NCBI RefSeq assembly: GCF_025717005.1
Contig: NZ_JAOVZU010000004.1
Location: 1 to 64,000, forward strand
Source: Actinotalea endophytica
GTDB lineage: Bacteria > Actinomycetota > Actinomycetes > Actinomycetales > Cellulomonadaceae
Direction of reading: 5' to 3'
Length of the DNA stretch: 64,000 nucleotides
Shown: positions 37,746 to 46,316 of the stretch, in pieces
Layout: each line of letters begins with the position of its first letter
How positions within the stretch are numbered: the stretch's first letter is position 1
The notes under the pieces: model-generated
Told to the model about the DNA's origin: nothing
Databases searched by the model: none
What the model saw: only the letters and a program-made list of their open reading frames with translations
Made by a program: the position numbers and the translations under genes

Positions 37746-39251
37746 TCAGTCGGTTGCCGGTACGGCGAGCCCGCGCGAGCGGGCGACGGCTGCGGCCCAG
37801 GCCGCACGGGCCGGTCCGCGGGTCGTGACGGCGTCGGGGGTCGGCACCACGCGCCGCCCGGGCGCAGGGTGCGCGGTGGGCAGGCCGAGCGTCCGGGCGG
37901 CGAGCAGCGCGGCTCCGAGAGCCGACGCCTCCGCGACGTCGGACACCTCGACCGGCCGGTCGAGCAGGTCCGCCTGGGTCTGCATGAGCAGGCCCGAGGC
38001 CGTCGCACCGCCGTCGGCATTGAGCACGGCGAGCCGCACCCGACCGTCGGACTCGATCGCCTCGACGACGTCGGCGACCTGGTGCGCCACCGACTCGAGT
38101 GCGGCCCGGGCGAGGTGCTCGCGTCGCGTGCCGCCGGTCACGCCGGTGAGCACACCGCTCGCGTCGCGGTCCCAGTACGGCGCGCCGAGCCCCGAGAACG
38201 CGGGTACGAAGGCCACCCCGCCGGCGTCCGGCACGTCGGCCGCGAGCGCGGTCAGGAACGCTCCGCCGGACAGCCCGGGCGGGACGCCGAGCGTGGTCGC
38301 CATCCAGTCCAGTGCCGACCCGGTCGCGACGATGTTGCCCTCGCGTGCGTAGGTCACCGCGCCGCCCGCCTGCCAGGCGACGGTCGTCGCGATCCCCTCG
38401 GGCGCGCGCTCGAGGCCGGCGAGCGGCGTCATCACCGACGACCCCGTGCCGAAGGTGGCCTTACCGGTGCCCGGCTCGGTGCAGCCGTGGTGGTACAGCG
38501 CGGAGTGCGAGTCGGCCAGCACCGCCGCGACGGGCACGCCGGCCGGCAGCCGCCCCTCGCCGAGGGTGACGCCGAACCCCGCGTCCGACGCCCGCACCTC
38601 GGGCAGCGCGGCGGCCGGGACGCCGAACAGGTCGAGCAGCTCGGGGTGCCAGTCGAGCGTCTCCAGGTCGAGCAGCAGGGTGCGCGAGGCGTTGCCCGCG
38701 TCGGTGGCCGCCACGCCGGTGAGCCGGCGCACGAGCCACGCGTCGACCGTGCCGAGCGCGACGTCGTCGGGGTCGGCGCCCGCGGCGACGGCCGCGTCGA
38801 GCGCAGCGCGCATCTTGGGCGCGGAGAACATCGGGTCGAGCGACAGCCCGGTGCGACGGCGGACCAGCTCGGCGGCGTCCGGCCGCGCGGCAGCGAGCCC
38901 GACGCACCAGGCGGCGGTTCGCGCGTCCTGCCAGCCGAGCACCGGGCCGAGCGGCTCGCCGGTCGAGCGGCTCCAGCAGACCACCGACTCGCGCTGGTTC
39001 GAGATCGAGACGGCGGCCGGCGTGGCGTCGACGGCGGCCAGGCACTCCTGCGCGGCCTCGAGCGTCGCCGACCAGAGCTGCTCGGCGTCCTGCTCGACCC
39101 AGCCGGGGCGCGGGAACGCGATCCCGACCGGGCGAGACGCCGAGGCGAGGACCTGACCCGTGGCAGGGTCGAGGAAGATCGCCTTGGTGTTGGTCGTGCC
39201 CTGGTCGAGCGCGAGGATTCCCGCGGCGGCCGTCCGGTTCGTGTCGATCAT
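37746..39251 (-). CDS. FGGY-family carbohydrate kinase (candidate apulose kinase)
   Basis: The protein has 501 residues. The N-terminal FGGY domain has GILALDQGTTNTKAIF with the phosphate-binding DQGTTNTK. The catalytic Asp region is LADSHSALY, with GKATFGTGSSVMTPL and the C-terminal FGGY signature region LNADGGATASGLLMQ. Sequence style is glycerol kinase/xylulokinase-like. The start at 39251 has AAGGA seven bases before it. It is the first gene of the long minus-strand operon (kinase, DUF2291, RbsA, RbsC, RbsB, isomerase, split transketolase, SorC). In the apiose model it phosphorylates D-apulose; xylulose, erythrulose or glycerol are possible substrates. Confidence 0.85.
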   Translation of the reverse strand: MIDTNRTAAAGILALDQGTTNTKAIFLDPATGQVLASASRPVGIAFPRPGWVEQDAEQLWSATLEAAQECLAAVDATPAAVSISNQRESVVCWSRSTGEPLGPVLGWQDARTAAWCVGLAAARPDAAELVRRRTGLSLDPMFSAPKMRAALDAAVAAGADPDDVALGTVDAWLVRRLTGVAATDAGNASRTLLLDLETLDWHPELLDLFGVPAAALPEVRASDAGFGVTLGEGRLPAGVPVAAVLADSHSALYHHGCTEPGTGKATFGTGSSVMTPLAGLERAPEGIATTVAWQAGGAVTYAREGNIVATGSALDWMATTLGVPPGLSGGAFLTALAADVPDAGGVAFVPAFSGLGAPYWDRDASGVLTGVTGGTRREHLARAALESVAHQVADVVEAIESDGRVRLAVLNADGGATASGLLMQTQADLLDRPVEVSDVAEASALGAALLAARTLGLPTAHPAPGRRVVPTPDAVTTRGPARAAWAAAVARSRGLAVPATD

Positions 39252-39326
39252 CACAGTCCTTGTGAATATCCATTCCGCATCGAATGAAGTACGCTCACCG
39301 TAGGGATTGCCGCTCGGGACTGTCAA
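39252..39326 (-). promoter_or_regulatory. Promoter and inverted repeat of the apiose-type operon
   Basis: Read on the minus strand, consensus TTGACA (39321-39326) and TACGGT (39297-39302) are 18 bases apart, the same spacing and -10 as the promoter at 3796-3825. CATTC-N6-GAATG (39271-39286) lies downstream of the expected start and may be the SorC operator. The region also holds the divergent rbsK promoter. Confidence 0.5.
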
Positions 39327-39362
39327 CCGCCGTTGCCGAGCCGTGATGAACGAAGGAGTCAC

Positions 39363-40265
39363 ATGGATCACGACGTCGTGGTCGTCGGGTCGGTCAACGC
39401 CGACCTGGTGCTCGAGGTACCCCGCCACCTCCACCCCGGCGAGACCCTGCTCGGCCGGGACGCGAGCGTGCTACCTGGCGGGAAGGGCGCGAACCAGGCC
39501 GTCGCGGCCGCCCGGCTCGGAGCGGACGTCGCGATGGTCGGCGCCGTCGGGACCGACCCGAACGCCGACGTCGCGCTCGCCGAGCTCCGGCGAGCGGGCG
39601 TGGACCTGGCCGCCGTGCGCCGGGTCGAGGGGCCGACCGGGCTGGCGGTCGTCACGCTCGCCGACGACGGCGAGAACTCGATCATCGTCATCCCGGGTGC
39701 GAACTCGACCACCGACGTCGCGGCCGTCGAGGCCGCCGCGTCGACGATCGCCGGCGCCGCGGTGTGCGTCCTGCAGGCCGAGATCCCGCTCGACGCGGTC
39801 GGCCGCGCAGCGCACCTCGCGCACGAGGCCGGACGCCGCGTCGTGCTCAACGTCGCCCCGGCCTGCCGGCTGCCCCTCGACGTGCTCCGACTCGCCGACC
39901 CGCTCGTGGTCAACGAGCACGAGGCCGCCATCCTGCTCGGTGCCGACCCGGGTACCGCGGTCCCCGCGGAGCAGACGGTGCGCGAGCTCGCCGAGCTCGG
40001 TGTCGGTTCGGTGGTGCTCACCCTCGGCGCGGCCGGCGTGGTCGGCCTGGACGCGACCGGAACCTGGTCGCTGCCCGCCCGCCCGGTCACCCCCCGGGAC
40101 ACCACCGGCGCCGGCGACGCGTTCGTCGGCGCGCTCGCGGTCGGGCTGGCGCAGGGCGACCCCGCCCGGGACGCCGCGCTGCTCGCCACCCGGGTCGCGG
40201 CCGCCTCGGTCCAGCGCCTCGGCGCCCAGCTCTCCTACCCCTGGAAGGACGACCCCCTGCCATGA
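39363..40265 (+). CDS. rbsK: Ribokinase (PfkB family)
   Basis: The protein has 300 residues. GSVNADLVLEV (N-terminal substrate motif), LPGGKGANQAVAAARLGA (PfkB signature 1) and DTTGAGDAFVGAL (signature 2 with catalytic Asp) are all present. It phosphorylates ribose or a similar pentose. The start at 39363 has GAAGGAG in front; an upstream in-frame ATG has no binding site. It is transcribed divergently from the FGGY kinase operon and is coupled to rbsD by a four-base overlap. Confidence 0.93.
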   Translation: MDHDVVVVGSVNADLVLEVPRHLHPGETLLGRDASVLPGGKGANQAVAAARLGADVAMVGAVGTDPNADVALAELRRAGVDLAAVRRVEGPTGLAVVTLADDGENSIIVIPGANSTTDVAAVEAAASTIAGAAVCVLQAEIPLDAVGRAAHLAHEAGRRVVLNVAPACRLPLDVLRLADPLVVNEHEAAILLGADPGTAVPAEQTVRELAELGVGSVVLTLGAAGVVGLDATGTWSLPARPVTPRDTTGAGDAFVGALAVGLAQGDPARDAALLATRVAAASVQRLGAQLSYPWKDDPLP

Positions 40266-40654
40266 AGCGTCACGGCATCATCAACGCCCCGCTGTCCGGT
40301 CATCTCGCACGGCTCGGCCACACCGACCTGGTCGTGGTCGCCGACGCCGGCCTGCCGGTGCCGGCCCATCTGCCGGTGGTCGACCTCGCGCTGGTCTACG
40401 GCGAGCCGCGGTTCACCACGGTCCTGGACGCCTTGCTCGCGGAGATCGTGGTCGAGCACGCCTGGGTGAGCGAACCGGTGGACGACTGGCCCGCGGCCGG
40501 CTGGATCGACGAGCGGCTGGACTCCCCTGCCGAGCGCCTCCCGCACGACGAGCTCAAGGCGATGGTCGGCCGCGCGCAGCTGGTGATCCGCACCGGCGAG
40601 GACACCGCGTACTCGAACGTCGTGCTGCGCTGCGGCGTGCCGTTCGCGGTCTGA
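40262..40654 (+). CDS. rbsD: D-ribose pyranase
   Basis: The protein has 130 residues. GHTDLVVVADAGLPVP holds the catalytic His near residue 20, and the C-terminus RTGEDTAYSNVVLRCGV is the family signature. It speeds pyranose to furanose conversion of ribose so that ribokinase can use it. It overlaps rbsK by four bases. It has no transporter of its own here, so the adjacent RbsABC-like importer may also carry ribose. Confidence 0.93.
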   Translation: MKRHGIINAPLSGHLARLGHTDLVVVADAGLPVPAHLPVVDLALVYGEPRFTTVLDALLAEIVVEHAWVSEPVDDWPAAGWIDERLDSPAERLPHDELKAMVGRAQLVIRTGEDTAYSNVVLRCGVPFAV

Positions 40655-40681
40655 CCGCGGCGCGACCCCGGCGCAAGCGAA

Positions 40682-40710
40682 CGCAAGTTCTTGCGAACAT
40701 TTGCTAGCCT
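40682..40710 (+). promoter_or_regulatory. LacI 3 autoregulatory palindrome and -10
   Basis: CGCAAG-TT-CTTGCG (40682-40695) is a perfect palindrome resembling actinobacterial MalR-type operators. TAGCCT (40705-40710) ends seven bases before the ATG, and no ribosome binding site is visible, which fits a leaderless transcript. Confidence 0.5.
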
Positions 40711-40717
40711 GAGCGCC

Positions 40718-41731
40718 ATGTCGCGCAGACTGGCGGATGTCGCCCGCAAGGTGGGCGTGAGCGAGGCCACGGTCTCGCGCGTGCTGAACAACAAGCCCGG
40801 CGTCTCCGAGGCGACCCGCCAGGCCGTGCTCACCGCGTGCGACGTGCTCGGCTACGAGCGGCCCACGAAGCTGCGCGGCGAGCGGGCCCGGCTGGTCGGC
40901 CTGGTGCTGCCCGAGCTGGCGAACCCGATCTTCCCGGCGTTCGCCGAGGTGGTCGGCGGCGCGCTGGCACAGCGCGGATTCACCCCGGTGCTGTGCACCC
41001 GGACCGCCGGCGGGATCAGCGAGGCCGAGTACGTCGACCTGCTGCTGTCGCAGCACGTGTCGGGCATCGTCTTCGCAGGCGGGCTGTACGCCGAGCGCTC
41101 GGCCTCGCACGCGCACTACCGCGAGCTCGTGGAGCGCCGGCTGCCGGTGGTGCTGATCAACGCCTCGATCGAGGACCTCCCCTTCCCACGCGTCGCGTGC
41201 GACGACGCGGTCGCGGTCGAGCAGGCGCTCGGGCACCTCGTCGCCCTCGGGCACGAGCGCATCGGCCTGCTGCTCGGCCCGGGCGACCACGTCCCGTCCG
41301 AGCGCAAGCTGGCGGCCGCCGAACGCATGCTCACCACGCTCGGGCGCCCGTTGCCGCCCGAGCGCGTGGCCCGCAGCTCCTACTCCCTGGAGAGCGGGCA
41401 GGCCGCGGCCACCCGGCTGCTGGCCACCGGCGTCACCGCCATGGTCTGCGCGAGCGACGTGCTCGCCCTCGGCGCGATCCGTGCGGCTCGCCGCGCCGGG
41501 CTCCAGGTGCCCACGGACGTCTCGGTCGTCGGGTACGACGACTCGGCCCTGATGAACGCGACCGACCCGCCGCTGACCACGGTGCGCCAGCCGATCGAGC
41601 CGATGGGCCGGGCGGCCATCGAGATCCTGGTCGCCGCGATCGACGGCGCCGCGGCCGGCTCCGACGAGCTGCTCTTCGAGCCCGAGCTCGTGGTCCGCGG
41701 GTCCACCGGCGCGGCACCCGCGCCGCGCTGA
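40718..41731 (+). CDS. LacI-family regulator 3 (MalR-like, alpha-glucoside operon)
   Basis: The protein has 337 residues. Helix-turn-helix RLADVARKVGVSEATVSRVL is at residues 4-23, with hinge and sensor domain beyond 60. The start at 40718 matches the family N-terminus; a start 9 codons upstream would include the -10. The GH13 gene follows in the same direction, and a copy of its operator half (GAGTTCTTGCG) precedes GH13, so it probably represses itself and the alpha-glucoside genes. Confidence 0.9.
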   Translation: MSRRLADVARKVGVSEATVSRVLNNKPGVSEATRQAVLTACDVLGYERPTKLRGERARLVGLVLPELANPIFPAFAEVVGGALAQRGFTPVLCTRTAGGISEAEYVDLLLSQHVSGIVFAGGLYAERSASHAHYRELVERRLPVVLINASIEDLPFPRVACDDAVAVEQALGHLVALGHERIGLLLGPGDHVPSERKLAAAERMLTTLGRPLPPERVARSSYSLESGQAAATRLLATGVTAMVCASDVLALGAIRAARRAGLQVPTDVSVVGYDDSALMNATDPPLTTVRQPIEPMGRAAIEILVAAIDGAAAGSDELLFEPELVVRGSTGAAPAPR

Positions 41732-42054
41732 GCCGCACCGGCACCCGAGCGCTCGGCCACCCGCCGCACCGTCTCGCCGGGTGCTCCTGACCCGCTGTCG
41801 AGCTCGCGCTCACGCCGTGCGTCGCCGCGCCGGGACCACCGGTGCGTCCCCTCCGCGCCGAGGACCGCCGGCGCCACCTCACCGGCCGTCGTCGACCGGA
41901 CCCCTCGCCCGCCCTGCCATGTGAGCGATCACGCTTCGCGCGCCGCCAGATCACGTTTCCATCTCGCTGTTGTCGAGTTCTTGCGTGAAAGTCCGCGATT
42001 CCTTTAGTGTCATCGCCGTGCCCGAGGACGGGTGCCGGACGAGGGGAGCCGCTG
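41732..42054. other. 323-base region upstream of GH13: promoter and operator
   Basis: No gene is visible. GAGTTCTTGCG (41975-41985) repeats the LacI 3 palindrome half. TTGCGT (41981-41986) and TTTAGT (42003-42008) are 16 bases apart and make a plausible promoter under the operator. ATCACGTTTCC (41950-41960) is a partial second repressor-like motif. The first 200 bases hold nothing recognisable. Confidence 0.6.
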
Positions 42055-43692
42055 GTGGCCGAGCAGGAGTGGTGGCGCTCGGCGGTGATCTACGAGGTCT
42101 ACCCGCGCAGCTTCTCCGACGGTTCCGGCGACGGCGTGGGCGACCTGGCCGGCGTCCGTGAGCGCCTCGGATACCTGGCGGACCTCGGCGTCGACGCGCT
42201 CTGGTTCACGCCCTGGTACCGCTCGCCGATGGCCGACGGCGGCTACGACGTCCAGGACTACCGGACCATCGACCCCGCCTTCGGAACTCTCGCCGACGCC
42301 GAGGCCCTCGTCCGTGAGGCGCTCGAGCACGGCATCCGCACGATCGTCGACGTCGTGCCCAACCACGTGTCGAGCGAGCACCCGTGGTTCCGCGACGCGC
42401 TCGCCGCCGGACCCGGCTCGCCCGAACGGCAGCGCTTCTGGTTCCGGCCCGGGCGCGGCGAGCACGGCGAGGTCCTGCCCACCACGTGGGTCTCCAACTT
42501 CGCCGGGACCACCTGGACCCGCACGGCCGACGAGCACGGCAGGCCCGGCGAGTGGTACCTGCACCTCTTCTCCCCCGAGCAGCCGGACCTCAACTGGGAG
42601 CACCCGGACGTGCGGGCCGAGCACGAGGACGTGTTGCGCTTCTGGTTCGACCGCGGCGTGGCCGGCGTGCGGATCGACTCGGCCGCGCTGCTGGTCAAGG
42701 ACCCCACGCTGCCCGAGGTCCCGCCGAGCCCCGGACCCGGTGAGCACCCGCACGAGGACCGCGACGACCTGCACGACGTCTACCGCGCCTGGCGGCGACT
42801 CGCCGACACCTACTCGCCGCCACGCGTGCTGGTCGGCGAGGTGTGGCTCGCCGACTCCTCCCGGTTCGCGCGCTACCTGCGCCCCGACGAGCTGCACACC
42901 GCGTTCAACTTCGACCTGATGGCCCGGCCGTGGGCCGCCGGCCCGCTGCGTGAGTCGATCGACCTCACACTCGCTGCGCACCGTGACGTCGGGGCGCCCG
43001 CGACCTGGGTGCTGTCCAACCACGACGTGACGCGCCCGGTCACGCGGTACGGGCGGGTCGACACGGGATTCTCGTTCGCCGCCAAACGGTTCGGCACGCC
43101 GACCGACCTCGACCTCGGTCTGCGCCGCGCGCGGGCGGCGTCGCTGCTGGTCGCGGCCCTACCCGGCAGCCTGTACATCTACCAGGGCGACGAGCTCGGT
43201 CTTCCCGAGGTCGAGGACCTGCCCGACGAGCTGCGCAGCGACCCGATGCACGCCCGCTCGGGCGGCGTCGACCCCGGCCGGGACGGCTGCCGGGTCCCGC
43301 TCCCGTGGTCGGGCGACGCCGCGCCGTTCGGCTTCTCACCGGACGGGGTGCAGCCGTGGCTGCCCCAGCCCGAGGACTGGAAGGCTCTCACCGTCGAGCG
43401 CCAGCTCGCCGACCCGGACTCGACCCTCGTCCTGTACCGCAGGACCCTGCGGACCAGGCGCGCCGAGCCGGACCTGCACAGCGCCGACCTCCGCTGGCTC
43501 GACGCCGGCCCCGACGTCCTCGCGTTCGCCCGGGGCGGCATCGCCTGCGTGGTCAACCTCGGGTCCGCCGCCGTGCCGCTGCCCGCGCACGACGGGGTCC
43601 TGCTGGCCAGCGCCGCGTTCGACGGCAGCGCCCTCCCACCCGACACCGCCGCCTGGCTGCGCCTGCCCGAGGGGGTGCGCATCGACACGTGA
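42055..43692 (+). CDS. Alpha-glucosidase, GH13 family
   Basis: The protein has 545 residues. The (beta/alpha)8 barrel starts at once with WWRSAVIYEVYPRSF. Conserved regions are DVVPNH (about 98-103), GVRIDSAALL with the nucleophile Asp near 206, LVGEVWL with the acid Glu near 261, and LSNHDVTR near 320. The C-terminal beta domain is short. There is no signal peptide. GTG at 42055 with GGGGAG before it was chosen because it directly precedes the barrel. It would split imported maltose, isomaltose or other alpha-glucosides, fed by the binding protein and permeases downstream. The 120-base gap to the next gene holds a small hairpin (43712-43733). Confidence 0.9.
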   Translation: MAEQEWWRSAVIYEVYPRSFSDGSGDGVGDLAGVRERLGYLADLGVDALWFTPWYRSPMADGGYDVQDYRTIDPAFGTLADAEALVREALEHGIRTIVDVVPNHVSSEHPWFRDALAAGPGSPERQRFWFRPGRGEHGEVLPTTWVSNFAGTTWTRTADEHGRPGEWYLHLFSPEQPDLNWEHPDVRAEHEDVLRFWFDRGVAGVRIDSAALLVKDPTLPEVPPSPGPGEHPHEDRDDLHDVYRAWRRLADTYSPPRVLVGEVWLADSSRFARYLRPDELHTAFNFDLMARPWAAGPLRESIDLTLAAHRDVGAPATWVLSNHDVTRPVTRYGRVDTGFSFAAKRFGTPTDLDLGLRRARAASLLVAALPGSLYIYQGDELGLPEVEDLPDELRSDPMHARSGGVDPGRDGCRVPLPWSGDAAPFGFSPDGVQPWLPQPEDWKALTVERQLADPDSTLVLYRRTLRTRRAEPDLHSADLRWLDAGPDVLAFARGGIACVVNLGSAAVPLPAHDGVLLASAAFDGSALPPDTAAWLRLPEGVRIDT

Positions 43693-43711
43693 GCCCACCC
43701 GACCGCCGGAT

Positions 43712-43733
43712 CGTGCCGGCCCTCCCCGGCACG
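43712..43733 (+). terminator. Small hairpin between GH13 and the binding protein gene
   Basis: CGTGCCGG, loop CCCTCC, CCGGCACG forms an 8-bp stem about 20 bases after the GH13 stop. It could be an attenuator or mRNA processing site rather than a full stop. Confidence 0.35.
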
Positions 43734-43811
43734 TCCCCCGCCGGTCCCACCGACCCGAACCGACCCGGTCCCGCCCGGACGACCCGATCCACGATTGAAG
43801 GAGCGACAACG

Positions 43812-45242
43812 ATGTCCCGATCGATCCCACGAGCGGTCAAGGCACCGCGACCTGCCCTGGCGGCGCTCTCCGCCGTCACCGCCCTGACCCTGCTCTCTGC
43901 CTGCTCCGGCGCCGCCGCGAGCTCCGACGGCGACGACACCTCGTCCGGTGACGCGACCTCGGCCGACGAGCAGGTCACGCTGAGCGTGGTCAGCCTCATC
44001 CCCGGCTCCGAGCAGGCGGCCTTCGACGCCTTCGACGAGCGGGTCGCGCAGTTCGAGGAGGCGTACCCGAACATCACGGTCGAGCCGCAGGAGTACGAGT
44101 GGAAGGCGACCACGTTCGCCGCCCAGCTCGCCGGCGGCACGCTGCCCGACGTGTTCGAGATCCCGCTCACCGACGCCAAGACCCTGATCGAGAACGGCCA
44201 GCTCGCCGACATCGACGCCCAGTTCCAGCAGCTGCCCTACGCCGGCGACTTCAACCAGACGCTGCTCGAGGCCGGCATGGGCCCGGACGGCAAGGTCTAC
44301 GCGATCCCGGCGAAGTCCATCTACGGCGTCGCGCTGCACTACAACCGCGACCTGTTCACCCAGGCCGGGCTCGACCCCGACGAGCCACCCACGACCTGGG
44401 ACGAGGTCCGCGCGGACGCCAAGGCGATCAAGGACGCGACCGGCGTGGCCGGCTACGCCGAGATGGCCGCCAACAACACCGGTGGCTGGCAGCTGACCGC
44501 CGCGACCTACGCCCGTGGCGGTCGCGTGCAGGAGGTCAACGCCGACGGCAGCTACACCGCGACGCTGGACAACCCCGGCACGCGTGACGCGCTCGAGTTC
44601 CTGCACGCGCTGCGCTGGGAGGACGACTCGCTGCTCGCCGACTCCACGCTCGACTGGGGCACGATCAACCAGGCGTTCGCAGCCGGCCAGCTCGGCATGT
44701 ACACCTCCGGCTCGGACGTCTACACCTCGCTGGTCGAGACCAACGGCGTGCCGGCCGACATGTACGGCCTCACCGGGATCCCGCTCGAGGGCGCGGACTC
44801 CGGCGTCCTGGTCGGCGGCACGCTCGCGGCCGTCAACGTCAAGGCCGACGACGCGGTCAAGGACGCGGCCGTGAAGTGGATCGACTTCTACTACCTGTCC
44901 AAGCTGCGCGACCAGGACCAGGCCGTCGCCGACGCCCAGGTCCGCGCCGAGAACGACCAGCCGGTCGGCACGCCGGTGCTGCCGATCTTCAGCCAGGCCG
45001 AGTACGAGACCGCGCTCGGCTGGGTCCAGGACTACGTCAACGTGCCGCTCGACCAGATGACCGGCTACACCGACGTGATGTTCGACCAGCCGGTGGTCGG
45101 TGAGCCGAGCCGGTCGACGCAGGAGACCTACGCGGCCATGGACGCGCTCGTGCAGGCCGTCGTCACGGACCAGAACGCGGACCTCGACGCCCTCATCGCG
45201 GCGGCGAACAGCCAGGTCCAGTCCCTGCTCGACGCCGGGTGA
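43812..45242 (+). CDS. Extracellular binding lipoprotein for alpha-glucosides (MalE-like)
   Basis: The protein has 476 residues. The signal peptide ends in a lipobox (TLLSACSG), followed by a Ser/Asp/Thr-rich linker and a family 1 binding protein body (LSVVSLIPGSEQAAFDAFDE onward). GAAGGAG precedes the start at 43812. It would collect malto- or isomalto-oligosaccharides for the two permeases that follow. A homopolymer-rich spacer separates it from the first permease. As in other such units here, no ATPase gene is present. Confidence 0.92.
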   Translation: MSRSIPRAVKAPRPALAALSAVTALTLLSACSGAAASSDGDDTSSGDATSADEQVTLSVVSLIPGSEQAAFDAFDERVAQFEEAYPNITVEPQEYEWKATTFAAQLAGGTLPDVFEIPLTDAKTLIENGQLADIDAQFQQLPYAGDFNQTLLEAGMGPDGKVYAIPAKSIYGVALHYNRDLFTQAGLDPDEPPTTWDEVRADAKAIKDATGVAGYAEMAANNTGGWQLTAATYARGGRVQEVNADGSYTATLDNPGTRDALEFLHALRWEDDSLLADSTLDWGTINQAFAAGQLGMYTSGSDVYTSLVETNGVPADMYGLTGIPLEGADSGVLVGGTLAAVNVKADDAVKDAAVKWIDFYYLSKLRDQDQAVADAQVRAENDQPVGTPVLPIFSQAEYETALGWVQDYVNVPLDQMTGYTDVMFDQPVVGEPSRSTQETYAAMDALVQAVVTDQNADLDALIAAANSQVQSLLDAG

Positions 45243-45251
45243 CCCCGTGCC

Positions 45252-45332
45252 GGGGGGGGGCGGGGGGGCGGCCGGCCCCCCCCCCCCGCGCCCCCCGGGG
45301 CGCCGCCCCCCCCCCCCCCCCCCCCCCCCCCC
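45252..45332. repeat. Extreme G/C homopolymer tract with a run of 27 C
   Basis: The spacer between the binding protein and permease genes holds long G runs (from 45252), C runs, and finally about 27 consecutive C (45306-45332). Nothing like it occurs elsewhere in the window. It may be real slippage-prone DNA or a hairpin, but base-calling or assembly error is likely. Confidence 0.8.
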
Positions 45333-45395
45333 ACGACCGTCCCCGACGTCTCGGCCCGCGCCTCGTGCCGAGACCCCACCGACCGGAGGAGCACC

Positions 45396-46316
45396 ATGGC
45401 CGTCACCACCCGCCCGCCGTCCCGCGCCCGAGCGCGGACCGGCCGGCTCGGTGCGTCGCTGAGCACAGCCGTGTTCGCCGTGCCCCTCGTGGTCATCTTC
45501 GGCGTCTTCTCCTGGTGGCCCATCGTGCGGGCCGGGGTGATGAGCTTCCAGGAGACGAACCTCATCACGACCACCTGGGTCGGGCTGGACAACGTCCGCG
45601 CGGTGCTCGCCGACCCGCTGCTGCCGGTCGCGATCCGCAACACCGCGTGGTTCGCCCTGCTCGCGCTGATCTTCGGCTACCCGATCCCGTTGCTGGCCGC
45701 CGTGCTGATGAGCGAGGTGCGGCGGCGCAAGGGGCTCTACTCGGCGCTGGCGTACCTGCCGGTGGTCGTCCCGCCGGTCGTCGCGGTGCTGCTCTGGAAG
45801 TTCTTCTTCGACCCGCGGCCGGAGGGCGTGTTCAACGAGATCCTCGGCTGGGTCGGCCTCGGCCCGTTCCCGTGGCTCCAGTCGATGACGTGGGCGATGC
45901 CGTCGCTCGTGCTCGAGGCGACCTGGGCCGCGGCGGGCGGGACCGTGATCATCTACCTTGCGGCGCTCACCTCGGTCCCGGCCGAGCTGTACGACGCGGC
46001 CGAGGTCGACGGCGCGTCGATCTGGCGCAAGGTGTGGCACGTCACGCTCCCCCACCTGCGCGGCGTGCTGCTCATCACGCTGATCCTGCAGGTCATCGGG
46101 ACCGCTCAGGTGTTCGTCGAGCCGTACCTGTTCACCGGCGGCGGACCGGCCAACGCGACCCTGACGATCCTGCTGCTGATCTACCGCTACGCGTTCGGCC
46201 AGAGCCTGGGGGCCGACTACGGGCAGGCCACGGCACTGAGCCTGATGCTCGCGATCGTCCTCGGCGTCCTGTCCCTCGTGTACTTCCGCCTCACCCGCAG
46301 CTGGAGCACCTCGTGA
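45396..46316 (+). CDS. Carbohydrate ABC transporter permease (MalF family)
   Basis: The protein has 306 residues and six membrane segments. The EAA loop is VPAELYDAAEVDGASIWRKV. GGAGG before the start at 45396 survives next to the homopolymer tract. It pairs with the MalG-type protein encoded next, with a four-base GTGA overlap. Together with the binding protein upstream it imports the sugar cleaved by the GH13 enzyme. Confidence 0.92.
   Translation: MAVTTRPPSRARARTGRLGASLSTAVFAVPLVVIFGVFSWWPIVRAGVMSFQETNLITTTWVGLDNVRAVLADPLLPVAIRNTAWFALLALIFGYPIPLLAAVLMSEVRRRKGLYSALAYLPVVVPPVVAVLLWKFFFDPRPEGVFNEILGWVGLGPFPWLQSMTWAMPSLVLEATWAAAGGTVIIYLAALTSVPAELYDAAEVDGASIWRKVWHVTLPHLRGVLLITLILQVIGTAQVFVEPYLFTGGGPANATLTILLLIYRYAFGQSLGADYGQATALSLMLAIVLGVLSLVYFRLTRSWSTS

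Noticed and set aside
45252-45332. Phase-variable control by the poly-C tract
   Set aside because: The tract is intergenic, not in a reading frame, and may be an artefact, so it is reported only as a sequence anomaly.
43179-46055. 958-codon minus-strand frame spanning GH13, the binding protein and the first permease
   Set aside because: It crosses three recognisable plus-strand genes and the homopolymer tract and has no conserved motif.
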